NCBI GenBank assembly: GCA_028821475.1
Contig: JAPPGB010000164.1
Location: forward strand, 1 to 56,629
Source: Spirochaetaceae bacterium
GTDB lineage: Bacteria; Spirochaetota; Spirochaetia; SZUA-6; Bin103
Direction: 5' to 3'
DNA length: 56,629 nt
Numbering within the stretch: position 1 is the first letter of the stretch; the number at the start of each line of letters is the position of its first letter. The notes beneath the pieces are model-generated. The model did not search any database. It had not been told where the DNA came from and was given only the letters and a program-made list of their open reading frames with translations. Shown in pieces: positions 18,665-26,768 of the stretch. Position numbers and translations under genes: made by a program.

Positions 18665-18743
18665 CCGGCGGTACCGGCGGTGGCCGCGCATTGCCGCGGC
18701 GGCGGGAATTGCCCTACACTGTGGCCATCCAAGGAGCATGACC

Positions 18744-21092
18744 ATGAGCGACACTACTACTGACAACACAACTTTCCGCTGGATCGGCAAGCGCCCGGTG
18801 CGCCATGACGGCGTCGACAAGGTAACCGGCCGCGCCCAGTACGGCGCCGACTTCAGCCTGCCCGGCATGCTGTACGGCAAGGCGCTGCGCAGCACCTGCG
18901 CGCACGGCATCATCAAGTCGATCGACACCGGCGCCGCGCGCGCGCTCGACGGCGTCAAGGACGTGATCACCGGCGCCGACCTGCCCGAGGTCAGTTCCGA
19001 GGGCCAGATCGAAGGCGAGGCGCCGGCCAGCGTCCGCGATACCGCCCACAACGTGATCGCGCGCCGCAAGGTGCACTACCACGGCCATACCGTGGCGGCG
19101 GTGGCGGCCACCAGCCCGTCGGTCGCCGAGGCAGCCCTGAAGCTGATCAAGGTGGAGTACGAACGGCTGCCGGTGGTGCTCGACGTGATGGAGGCGTGCT
19201 CGCCGGATGCGCCGCTGATCGAAGAGCACCAGCACACCAACGGCGACACCTCCAGTGCGCCCTCCAACATCGCCTCGACCAACACCTTCGAGGACGGCGA
19301 CCTGGAGCAGGGATTCGAGGCCGCCGACGTGATCATCGAGCGCGAACTCGACAGCGGCACCGTACACCAGGGCTACATCGAGACCCACGCCTGCATGGCG
19401 GAGGCCAAGGAGAACGGCGAGATCACCCTCTGGGTGTCGAGCCAGGGCCACTTCTCGATCCGCGACGCCACCGCGCAGGTGCTGGCCATCGAGCCGTCCC
19501 GGATCAAGGCGATCGCGGCCGAGATCGGCGGCGGGTTCGGCGGCAAGACCACCGTCTACCTGGAGCCGCTGGCGGTGCTGATGGCGCAGCGCACCGGCCA
19601 CCCGGTGAAGATGGTGATGACCCGCGACGAGGTGTTCCGCGGCACCGGGCCGGCGCCCGGCAGCCACACCCGCATCCGCATGGGCGCCACCGGCGACGGG
19701 CGTATCACCGCGGTGGACTGCGACCTGTGGTTCGAGGCGGGCGGCTATCCCGGCTCGGCGGTGGGCGCCGCGATGATGGCGCTGATCGCCCCCTACGACG
19801 TGAATAACTTCCGCATCGTCGGCTACGACGTGCTGGTCAACAAGCCCAAGTCGCACGCCTACCGCGCGCCGGGCGCGCCCAACGCCGCCCACGCGGCCGA
19901 GATCGTGATCGACGAGATCTGCGAGCAGATCGGCATGGATCCGCTGAAGTTCCGGCTCAAGAACGCCGCCAAGAAGGGCACCAGGGCGCCGTACGGCCCG
20001 GTGTTCCCGGAGATCGGCATGATCGAGACCGTGCAGGCGGCGATGGACCATCCCCACTACCAGGCGCCGCTGGGCGCCAACCAGGGTCGCGGCGTGGCCT
20101 CCGGCTTCTGGATGAACGGGGGCGGCGACGCCACCGCGCACCTCTCCGTGCTGCCGGACGGCAAGGTGACGCTGGTCACGGGGCGGCCCGACATCGGCGG
20201 CTCGCGCGCCGGCCACGCCATGGTGGCGGCGGAGGAGCTGCAGATCGACGTGGAGGACGTGCGGCCGTCGATCGGCGACACCGACTCGATCGGCTTCAAC
20301 GGGGTCACCGGCGGCAGCAGCACCGCCTACTCCGCCGCGGTGGCGGTGTACGAGGCGGCGCACAAGCTGATCGCCGACGCCAAGCGGCGGGCCGCCGAGA
20401 TCTGGGAAGTCAAGGCCGACGACGTGGAGTGGCGCGACGGCGCCGCCCACCTGAAGGCGGGCGTCAACGGCACCGAGGCGCCGCTGTCGCTGAAGGACCT
20501 GGCGGCGAAAGCGTCGCAGACCGGCGGGCCGCTGGCGGCCGACGCGGCGGTGAACGCCAAGGGCGCCGCGCCCGCGCTCGGCACCCACATCTGCGACGTG
20601 GAGGTGGACCCGGACACCGGCAAGGTGGACGTGATCCGCTACACCGTGGCGCAGGACGCCGGCCGCGCGCTGCACAAGAGCTACGTGGAAGGCCAGATGC
20701 AGGGCGGCGCCGTGCAGGGCATCGGCTGGGCGCTGAACGAGGAGTACCTGTTCGACGAGGACGGCGTGATGGAGAACGCCGGCTTCCTGGACTACCGCAT
20801 GCCGGTGGCGCTCGACCTGCCGATGATCGACACCGTGGTGGTCGAGGTGCCCAACCCGCGCCACCCGTACGGCATCCGCGGCGTCGGCGAGAACGCCATC
20901 GTGCAGCCGCTCGCGGCCATCGCCAACGCCATCTACGACGCCGTCGGCGTGCGCCTGTACGAGGTGCCGATGTCACCTCCCAAGGTGCTCAAGGCCCTGC
21001 AGGACGCCAAGGCCACCCGCCACGTCGCCGCGGACGGCAACGGCGCCGCCGCCCAACCCGCCCGCGAACCCGAACCCGTCACCGCGGGTTAA
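18744..21092 (+). CDS. Xanthine dehydrogenase/aldehyde oxidase-family molybdenum-binding subunit
   Basis: This is the large molybdopterin-binding subunit, about 782 aa, of a molybdenum hydroxylase. It has the Ald_Xan_dh_C domain near residues 20-130 (DKVTGRAQYGADFSLPGMLYGK), then the Mo-binding domains with IAAEIGGGFGGKT and AYRAPGAPNAAHAAE. The catalytic Glu is in GIRGVGENAIVQPLAA near the C-terminus. I chose the ATG at 18744, seven bases after AAGGAG; an ATG at 18738 is too close to it. The FAD and 2Fe-2S subunits normally encoded beside it are absent. The final ~580 bp are repeated at 23387-23969. Confidence 0.9.
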   Translation: MSDTTTDNTTFRWIGKRPVRHDGVDKVTGRAQYGADFSLPGMLYGKALRSTCAHGIIKSIDTGAARALDGVKDVITGADLPEVSSEGQIEGEAPASVRDTAHNVIARRKVHYHGHTVAAVAATSPSVAEAALKLIKVEYERLPVVLDVMEACSPDAPLIEEHQHTNGDTSSAPSNIASTNTFEDGDLEQGFEAADVIIERELDSGTVHQGYIETHACMAEAKENGEITLWVSSQGHFSIRDATAQVLAIEPSRIKAIAAEIGGGFGGKTTVYLEPLAVLMAQRTGHPVKMVMTRDEVFRGTGPAPGSHTRIRMGATGDGRITAVDCDLWFEAGGYPGSAVGAAMMALIAPYDVNNFRIVGYDVLVNKPKSHAYRAPGAPNAAHAAEIVIDEICEQIGMDPLKFRLKNAAKKGTRAPYGPVFPEIGMIETVQAAMDHPHYQAPLGANQGRGVASGFWMNGGGDATAHLSVLPDGKVTLVTGRPDIGGSRAGHAMVAAEELQIDVEDVRPSIGDTDSIGFNGVTGGSSTAYSAAVAVYEAAHKLIADAKRRAAEIWEVKADDVEWRDGAAHLKAGVNGTEAPLSLKDLAAKASQTGGPLAADAAVNAKGAAPALGTHICDVEVDPDTGKVDVIRYTVAQDAGRALHKSYVEGQMQGGAVQGIGWALNEEYLFDEDGVMENAGFLDYRMPVALDLPMIDTVVVEVPNPRHPYGIRGVGENAIVQPLAAIANAIYDAVGVRLYEVPMSPPKVLKALQDAKATRHVAADGNGAAAQPAREPEPVTAG
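20511..21092 (+). repeat. Direct repeat, copy 1 (3' end of the molybdenum-subunit gene)
   Basis: This segment is repeated almost identically at 23387-23969, in the same orientation. The copies differ by a few substitutions and a one-base insertion. This copy is the intact one. Confidence 0.9.
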
Positions 21093-21122
21093 GGACGACC
21101 GCGCAGCCGTCCCCTGCCATGC

Positions 21123-21140
21123 CGGCCGGGGCGCCGGCCG
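21123..21140 (+). terminator. GC-rich hairpin after the molybdenum-subunit gene
   Basis: A 7-bp stem (CGGCCGG/CCGGCCG) with a four-base loop lies 30 bases after the stop. It lacks a T-run, so terminator function is uncertain. The rest of 21093-21275 shows no gene. Confidence 0.3.
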
Positions 21141-21275
21141 CGGGCGGTTCAGGCCGTGTGTGGGAAGTTGCAAGCCTGTGGACAACGCTGGACATCGGTG
21201 CCAGCCTGACCACCATTGTAGCGGGATCGGCCGGCGCGCGGCCGGTTGTCCTCACAGCACCATCGGAGGTATGCG

Positions 21276-21866
21276 ATGAGGGGTGCAGCGCCACGACGCG
21301 TCACCGAATCTGGATTCTTCGAGTGGCCATGGGACACCCCACACGGTCTTGCCGTTGTCGTGGGCGCATCCGGAGGCGGCGGAGGCGGCGGAGGCGCCCT
21401 TTGTCTTGAGGGCCTGAATCTCTTTGGCGCGGCTGGCGGCGGAGGCGGCGGAGGCGGTGCTGCAACCACCATTCGGGCCGCAGGGGGAGTCCATAGGGCA
21501 GCCGGCGGTAGTGGTGGTGACGGAGGCGATGGCGGTGGCCTAGTCGACGGCAAGCCGGTCAAGGGGCACAACGGCAAGGGCGGTGAATACGGGGCTGGCG
21601 GCGACGGCGGCCGCGGAGCGGTCGCACCTCCGGCCGATGGCCGCATAGTGTCCAATGGCGGTGACGGCGGCAAGGGATTTCCCGGAGAAACCCGGATTGT
21701 GGAACTTCATCGATTGTCTCAAGGCGATCGGTTCGAGATCGAAGTCGGCCAAGGAGGGGACGGCGGGGGTAGCGGAAGTGGCTACCAGCAAGGGGATGCG
21801 GGAGCCGGCGGCGACCGCGGATCTGTGTTGTTTGTACCTTTGTTCGCCAACGGTGGAGAAAATTAG
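21276..21866 (+). CDS. Glycine-rich domain protein
   Basis: This is a 196-aa protein. After a short lead (VTESGFFEWPWDTPHGLAVVV) it consists of glycine runs (two GGGGGGGG tracts, then many GGDGG/GAGGDGG units). It ends in a strand-like tail LHRLSQGDRFEIEVGQGGDG and GSVLFVPLF, as in the Gly_rich_2-type domains of phage tail-fibre and surface proteins. No signal peptide or membrane segment is seen. The ATG at 21276 follows GGAGG by six bases. The stop codon overlaps the start of the next gene by one base. Co-translation with an antitoxin/toxin pair is unusual for such a protein; its role is unknown. Confidence 0.7.
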   Translation: MRGAAPRRVTESGFFEWPWDTPHGLAVVVGASGGGGGGGGALCLEGLNLFGAAGGGGGGGGAATTIRAAGGVHRAAGGSGGDGGDGGGLVDGKPVKGHNGKGGEYGAGGDGGRGAVAPPADGRIVSNGGDGGKGFPGETRIVELHRLSQGDRFEIEVGQGGDGGGSGSGYQQGDAGAGGDRGSVLFVPLFANGGEN

Positions 21867-22426
21867 TGGCGCCCGCTCAAGCCGAGAGAGGCCGCGTCGG
21901 CCAACCTCGGGACTTTCCAACGGACGCCTTGGTGAAGCGTGGCGTTTCCATAGTGGGAGCCTTCCAGATTGCTGACGATCGCCGCACGCTGAAATCGATC
22001 CGCCCACACCATGACAAATACTCGGCCCCTTCGAATCAGGCACGTGGTGGCTCAGGACAGATAGCTGGCAGGCTGACTGGACCTGTCCAATTCATCCGGA
22101 AATTGAAGGAATCTTGGCACCTCGGTATGCCTGACGCAGTTGTAATTCTGGGTTACGATTCAGAGGATATCGAGCATGTCTCCGCTGTACTGGATGGGCA
22201 GGAGCAGTTCCGCGGACGGGATGTGAGGGATAGAATCGCCCATCTGTTCTTTATTCGCAGAACGCTGTGGTCAATGTTCCGCGATCTGGATGTGGAAAAC
22301 GACTGGTTGCGAGAGCAACACCACATGTTGAGCGACACGTCGCCATTGTCCCTTATGCTTGAGGGCTCCATGGAATCCCTTTTGTTGGCGCGGGAATATG
22401 TCGAGTCGGCGGCCGGAGTTCGGTAA
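21866..22426 (+). CDS. Xre/MbcA/ParS-type antitoxin of a RES toxin
   Basis: This is a 186-aa protein. Residues from about 75 fit the antitoxin fold of RES-Xre systems: an HTH-like part (IRKLKESWHLGMPDAVVILGYDSEDIEHVSAVLDG), a helical link (RDVRDRIAHLFFIRRTLWSMF), and the C-terminal toxin-binding segment (WLREQHHMLSDTSPLSLMLEGSME). The first ~70 residues match nothing I recognise and could be an extension or a mis-set start. The GTG start overlaps the stop of the glycine-rich gene. The end overlaps the toxin start as TAATG. Confidence 0.75.
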   Translation: MAPAQAERGRVGQPRDFPTDALVKRGVSIVGAFQIADDRRTLKSIRPHHDKYSAPSNQARGGSGQIAGRLTGPVQFIRKLKESWHLGMPDAVVILGYDSEDIEHVSAVLDGQEQFRGRDVRDRIAHLFFIRRTLWSMFRDLDVENDWLREQHHMLSDTSPLSLMLEGSMESLLLAREYVESAAGVR

Positions 22427-23064
22427 TGCTTGAAGGCATATTGAGCGAGAGCCGTAGACGAGTCGTATTCCGATTTTCGAGAGTATCGCGTGACGACAAT
22501 GAGTTTCTTGCAGAGTTGGACCTGGACCCCGATGGTCAGGTGGAGATGTTGGATTTGTTGTCCGGACTGATTCCCCGAGGCCCAATCGATGAGCTTCTCG
22601 ACGGTCCGTTTCGCCAGATGACGAAGTTGCGAAATAGGACGCGTTATTCTGATGGATCTTATCCCGTATTCTACAGTGCACTGGAGGCGAAGACTGCGGA
22701 AGCCGAGGTGGCTTTCTGGTTCCGCAAAGAATATGTTGGAACTCCGAAACGCGATCGTACGGCCTACTACCAGGGATTCCGTTGCACCTTCGATGGTGTT
22801 GAGAAGGACCTTCGGTCCAGGAAACGAGAGTGGCCAGACCTAGTCCATGATAGCGATTATTCGTTTTGCAACCAACTCGGCGCAGAAGCCAGAGCACTCG
22901 GGATAGGCGGATTGGTCGTCCCATCAGCCCGGCAAGAAATGGGGACAAACATGCCGATCTTCGTGCGCGGTGTGCTGAGCGATCCGAAACTGGATGAGGT
23001 CGTAGCGGTGACCTACCGTGTCGATAGCGACGAGGTAGCGGTCGCTCGCCTGCCCCAGCGATAG
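22426..23064 (+). CDS. RES-domain toxin
   Basis: This is a 212-aa RES-family protein. RES toxins degrade or modify NAD+ and stop growth when unopposed. The Arg-Glu-Ser pattern is visible: TRYSDGSYPVFYSA (R73), TAEAEVAFW (E94) and GGLVVPSARQEMG (S167), followed by the family's NMPIFV strand. An N-terminal ~60-residue extension precedes the domain. The ATG overlaps the antitoxin stop. The gene is less GC-rich than the flanking metabolic genes, suggesting acquisition. Confidence 0.8.
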   Translation: MLEGILSESRRRVVFRFSRVSRDDNEFLAELDLDPDGQVEMLDLLSGLIPRGPIDELLDGPFRQMTKLRNRTRYSDGSYPVFYSALEAKTAEAEVAFWFRKEYVGTPKRDRTAYYQGFRCTFDGVEKDLRSRKREWPDLVHDSDYSFCNQLGAEARALGIGGLVVPSARQEMGTNMPIFVRGVLSDPKLDEVVAVTYRVDSDEVAVARLPQR

Positions 23065-23156
23065 CCTCCCAATGCCCTCGCCTTGCCATAGAGGTGGGCT
23101 TCCCGCGCACACACGTTGCTGCGACAGTTTGGTGCTCACGGGTTGTCGGGTCAGCA

Positions 23157-23202
23157 ATCACCCGTCGCTGCCACCTTGGTGAACGAGACGGTCACGGGTG
23201 AT
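23157..23202. repeat. 9-bp inverted repeat downstream of the RES toxin gene
   Basis: ATCACCCGT (23157-23165) and ACGGGTGAT (23194-23202) are perfect inverted copies 28 bases apart. They lie between the toxin gene and the fused gene fragments. This could be a structured transcript end or the trace of an element boundary. Confidence 0.35.
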
Positions 23203-23261
23203 AACCAATTTGGTGCGATCATGGTGGTGGGCGGTCCGCATCGACACTCGGACGGCGTCGA

Positions 23262-23383
23262 AACACGCGTACGAAGCTGGCCTCGGCGACGGCGACGATC
23301 GTCTTGACTCCGGTGATGCCGCAGGCGAGCGACAGGTCGGGGCGCACGAATTCGGCGATGCGGCAGCCGATCAGCGATGCGAA
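23262..23383 (-). pseudogene. Fragment of an enolase-superfamily (ManD-like) gene
   Basis: The minus strand encodes FASLIGCRIAEFVRPDLSLACGITGVKTIVAVAEASFVRVF in one continuous frame. This closely matches the middle of the dehydratase at 26769-27887 (about 27050-27170), at roughly 85 percent nucleotide identity by eye. Nothing of the rest of the gene is present. The fragment is joined directly to the molybdenum-subunit fragment at about 23384-23387. Confidence 0.75.
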
Positions 23384-23386
23384 GAG

Positions 23387-23969
23387 GCGTCGCAGACCGG
23401 CGGGCCGCTGGCGGCCGACGCGGCGGTGAATGCCAAGGGCGCCGCGCAGGCGCTCGGCACCCACATCTGCGACGTGGAGGTTGGACCCGGACACCGGCAA
23501 GGTGGACGTGATTCGCTACACCGTGTGCCAGGACGCCGGCCGCGCGCTGCACAAGAGCTACGTGGAAGGCCAGATGCAGGGCGGCGCCGTGCAGGGCATC
23601 GGCTGGGCGCTGAACGAGGAGTACCTGTTCGACGAGGACGGCGTGATGGAGAACGCCGGCTTCCTGGACTACCGCATGCCGGTGGCGCTCGACCTGCCGA
23701 TGATCGACACCGTGGTGGTCGAGGTGCCCAACCCGCGCCACCCGTACGGCATCCGCGGCGTCGGCGAGAACGCCATCGTGCAGCCGCTCGCGGCCATCGC
23801 CAACGCCATCTACGACGCCGTCGGCGTGCGCCTGTACGAGGTGCCGATGTCACCTCCCAAGGTGCTCAAGGCCCTGCAGGACGCCAAGGCCACCCGCCAC
23901 GTCGCCGCGGACGGCAACGGCGCCGCCGCCCAACCCGCCCGCGAACCCGAACCCGTCACCGCGGGCTAG
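23387..23969 (+). pseudogene. Direct repeat, copy 2: frameshifted 3' fragment of the molybdenum-subunit gene
   Basis: This segment nearly duplicates 20511-21092. It lacks a start and carries one extra T in GAGGTTGGACCC near 23480, which breaks the frame, so it cannot make the C-terminal domain as one reading frame with its 5' part. Other differences are few (for example GCGCAGGCG for GCGCCCGCG, and GTGTGCCAG for GTGGCGCAG), so the duplication looks recent. It ends at a TAG in place of the original TAA. Confidence 0.85.
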
Positions 23970-24085
23970 TAGCGGGCAACCCGTGGTGGAACCCGGGCGT
24001 CGCGCCAACAAGCGGCGGCGCCCGGATGACGGGGAGATACAACGGGCATATCGGCCACGGTGAGCGACGAGCAACGTGCAGCGAT

Positions 24086-25192
24086 TCAGCACTCCGCGAC
24101 GCGTCGTCGTCTCCGGGGCCTGTGTTTGCGCTCTATCTCGCCATAGAGGTCGCCTGCCAGATCGGCAACCGTCCCCGTGATTCCGAGCAAGTCCCGCGAG
24201 CCCTCATATCCGGTCGAGAGTAATCGGTGGGCTTTCTGGAGACTCCCTTTCGCGTCGAGTAGTGCCTCTTCGAATACCGTCGAGGCTGGACGACTCAGTT
24301 CGAACGCCACATCAAGGTCGATCCCGTCTCGCAGCGCTGCCACGGCTTCCCGATTTCCGAGCACCGCGGCAAGCTGGCGGAGGTGCGGATTCTGTCTTGC
24401 AATGACCGGCGGTTGAGACTCTCTCTTGCTGCCATACACCCACCGAAGCAGCTCCCCCAGCTCACCTCGCTTGTCGTCCGGAACGGGACAGGTCGCTTCG
24501 TCATCCGCCGACTGCAGACCAATGAATTCGCGAATCTCAGGACAGTCGACCGCGAAGACGAGAAGGGAAAAAGAAAAGAATGAATAGTAGCGGTCGCTAC
24601 GGTCGAATACCCTGAGCCTCTCAGCCTGCTCCAGGACCATCAGTGCGCGGTAGAGCCGCTGTACCGTGCCGTGGTTGTCACCGATCTGCCGTGCTATGTC
24701 GCCGAGTGGCACGTCGTACTTCCTGTGCACATCGGCAATGTAGCGAGACTTGGCGTAACTGCCCCACTTGGCTGGGCCATTGATGTGTTTGAAGCCGAGG
24801 TGATGCGAAGAGTCCCGGCGCGTCCCGATCAATACCGGCAGCTCGTTCAGCGATTCCCGGGCATCCCTCGAGAGTTTGGGGATCGTGACTTGTCCGGAGT
24901 CGACGATGCCCGGCTCAAGCAGGACACGCACCGCCGCCAGACGGCGGTTACCCTCGATGACGATGTTGTTGCCCGCCTCCCGGGCAACGACCAATCGTTC
25001 GTACCGGAAGAACCCGCCCGCCGAGATTGACAACACCAGCTCATGAATGTCCATGGTGTCCCACAGAAGCTGTATCATCTCTTCGTCAGTTGTCTTAGGT
25101 GTGACTCCGAATTCGACGAGACGCGCGCTGTGGCGGTCAAAGTTCAGATGATCGACTGGTATTGCGATCCGCAAGTCTGAACACCCTCTCAT
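24086..25192 (-). CDS. ParB-like N-terminal domain protein (defence-associated type)
   Basis: This is a 368-aa protein. The ParB/Srx-like domain contains NIVIEGNRRLAAVRVL at about residues 77-92, followed by LGFKHINGPAKWGSYAKSRYIADV and an HTH-like part (PLGDIARQIGDNHGTVQRLYRALMVL). This is a ParB relative, not a chromosome-partition ParB, since no parA or parS setting is present. It is a paralogue of the protein at 33008-34150. The ATG overlaps the stop of the NotI-like gene (ATGA), making it the third gene of a methylase-nuclease-ParB operon. A regulatory or DNA-sensing role within that operon is inferred. Confidence 0.8.
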   Translation of the reverse strand: MRGCSDLRIAIPVDHLNFDRHSARLVEFGVTPKTTDEEMIQLLWDTMDIHELVLSISAGGFFRYERLVVAREAGNNIVIEGNRRLAAVRVLLEPGIVDSGQVTIPKLSRDARESLNELPVLIGTRRDSSHHLGFKHINGPAKWGSYAKSRYIADVHRKYDVPLGDIARQIGDNHGTVQRLYRALMVLEQAERLRVFDRSDRYYSFFSFSLLVFAVDCPEIREFIGLQSADDEATCPVPDDKRGELGELLRWVYGSKRESQPPVIARQNPHLRQLAAVLGNREAVAALRDGIDLDVAFELSRPASTVFEEALLDAKGSLQKAHRLLSTGYEGSRDLLGITGTVADLAGDLYGEIERKHRPRRRRRVAEC

Positions 25193-25692
25193 AACGGCGA
25201 TAGCTTGGAACGCAGCGTAGTCTCGAATTCCGTACGCCTGACCGTGCGTGCCGCCTGCAATTTCTCGCTGGACTCATCCAGGGACAACATCTCCCAATGG
25301 TAACGCTGCAATCTGTATTGAGCGGAGAGTTTTGGCACCAACCAGATTACCTCGCCTTCGTCCAGATCCTGGATCGGTGGCTCGCTCGGACCTCCAATCG
25401 CCCCAAAGAACGCCTGATCAACAGCTACCGCAAGCTTCTTTCCCCAACGACGAAGCGTGGGGACCTTGATTTGCAGCTGTGGCATGAGCCGCTTCGCACT
25501 GGATGACCGCCAATCCGGACGGCGGACCGAGTCGGGAAACGGCGGATTACACGGTTGATCGCCCGGCTGGAAGGGACATCGTGGGGCCGTACCACTGGCG
25601 GTCAGCGCGATGGAAGCAAGTTCCTTTCGACGGACGGGGACCATAGCTGTGAATGGTTCACCGTACCATTCCGCAATGCCATAGCGGCTCAT
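25189..25692 (-). CDS. NotI-family restriction endonuclease-like protein, probably shortened
   Basis: This is a 167-aa protein. Its N-terminus (RYGIAEWYGEPFTAM, then RCPFQPGDQPCNPPFPD) resembles the opening of NotI-type endonucleases, with part of their Cys-rich metal site (C39, C48). Its C-terminus (QLQIKVPTLRRWGKKLAVAVDQAFFGAIGG, EGEVIWLVPKL) resembles a later NotI-family segment. The middle with the remaining Cys residues and catalytic core is missing; intact relatives are about twice as long. An in-frame internal deletion around residues 52-68 would explain this. It overlaps both neighbours by four bases, so it is embedded in the operon. Enzymatic activity is doubtful. Confidence 0.6.
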   Translation of the reverse strand: MSRYGIAEWYGEPFTAMVPVRRKELASIALTASGTAPRCPFQPGDQPCNPPFPDSVRRPDWRSSSAKRLMPQLQIKVPTLRRWGKKLAVAVDQAFFGAIGGPSEPPIQDLDEGEVIWLVPKLSAQYRLQRYHWEMLSLDESSEKLQAARTVRRTEFETTLRSKLSPL

Positions 25693-26678
25693 GCAAAGAG
25701 CCGTTCGCGAGTAATCACCAATTCAGCCAAGCGATTGTGATGCGCATTCTTCATTCGCACCTGGACAGCCTGGAAACCGTAGCGGGCAACCAAGCGAACG
25801 ACCTCGGGAGAGTAGTCATAGGTCATCAACACGCTGCCTTCGTGCTGCGCCAGAATCCAGAACAGGCGCTCGTGGTCGAGGTCATTATGCGTGTAGAGGC
25901 GAGTTCCTGCTCGCTTGCCGCCGGCAGTATAGGGTGGATCAACAAACACTGCTGCATCACGGCCCCAGGACTGCAGCAACGGCTCGATCATCTGCATGCT
26001 GTCAGCTTCGTGGAATGTGATACGGTCGGCGTGTGCCGCAATCGCGCTCAACCGAGCGATCAAGGTCTTGGGGTACCAGCGGGAGAGGATACCCTTGCCG
26101 TTTTCACCGTGCCTGCTGAGGGACGACCCCGGTGCAAGAATACCGGCCCGATGGGTGCGGTTCAGCACAAGAGTACGGAAACCCTGTTCAACCACACCTT
26201 CAGGGGTACCGCGTTCCAGGTCACGAACCCGCTCCCGCGTCGGCGTGAATTCCGCGATACGAGCGACAAGTCTTGGCCCGTGAAGGAGTGCGGCTCGCCA
26301 GAATGCGGCAACATCACGGTCGCGTTCGACAAGTGTCGCCCGTTCTGCCAAGTCCTCCATGATCGCGGTCAGAGAGACGATGGCTCCGCCGGCGAATGGC
26401 TCGATGAGCATCTTTCGGCGCGTACCGGATAGCCACGAGCGTATGTGCGGCACCAGCCACGTCTTCCCACCGGGATAGCGCAGGGGGCTCCGCTGAGGCA
26501 CCTGTGCGACGTTCACCGCCGGAATGCGACTGATCGGATACGGGATGTCTCGATCAGGGCCGCCCGATACCTCTCGCCTCGGCGGGCGCGACGACTGGAT
26601 CGCCGTTGAGCTTCCAAAATCCAGGCAGCGATTTTCTTTCGTTGCCCCGCCCGCAGAAGTTGCAATCGCGTCAGTCAT
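25689..26678 (-). CDS. Adenine-specific DNA methyltransferase (Dam/D12 class)
   Basis: This is about 329 aa and transfers a methyl group from SAM to adenine N6 in a specific site. Motif X is PLRYPGGK (about 65-72), motif I is IEPFAGGA (about 92-99), and catalytic motif IV is DPPYT (from 247). Then come LFWILAQ and a C-terminal NRLAELVITR. The first ~60 residues precede the fold and are not recognisable. An ATG at 26678 is chosen; the frame is open further to 26762. It leads the overlapping operon with the NotI-like and ParB-like genes, so it is probably the protective enzyme of a restriction-type system. Confidence 0.85.
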   Translation of the reverse strand: MTDAIATSAGGATKENRCLDFGSSTAIQSSRPPRREVSGGPDRDIPYPISRIPAVNVAQVPQRSPLRYPGGKTWLVPHIRSWLSGTRRKMLIEPFAGGAIVSLTAIMEDLAERATLVERDRDVAAFWRAALLHGPRLVARIAEFTPTRERVRDLERGTPEGVVEQGFRTLVLNRTHRAGILAPGSSLSRHGENGKGILSRWYPKTLIARLSAIAAHADRITFHEADSMQMIEPLLQSWGRDAAVFVDPPYTAGGKRAGTRLYTHNDLDHERLFWILAQHEGSVLMTYDYSPEVVRLVARYGFQAVQVRMKNAHHNRLAELVITRERLFA

Positions 26679-26768
26679 CGCTTGCAAGCGTACCGTAGAG
26701 CGGCTCCTTCCGCCACGCTGCGTCACAACGCTCCGCTTGGGCCTTAAGCCAAAGATGGGCACCCCCGG

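Noticed and set aside
18714-20864. Long minus-strand frame opposite the molybdenum-subunit gene
   Set aside because: His/Arg/Val-rich antisense shadow; the plus strand has all family motifs.
21372-21458. GGC/GGA runs as a possible microsatellite or CRISPR-like repeat
   Set aside because: They are glycine codons inside an open frame with a ribosome site; no spacers.
24086-25192. Chromosome or plasmid partition ParB with nearby origin
   Set aside because: No parA, parS-like 16-mers or replication genes; context is methylase and NotI-like nuclease.
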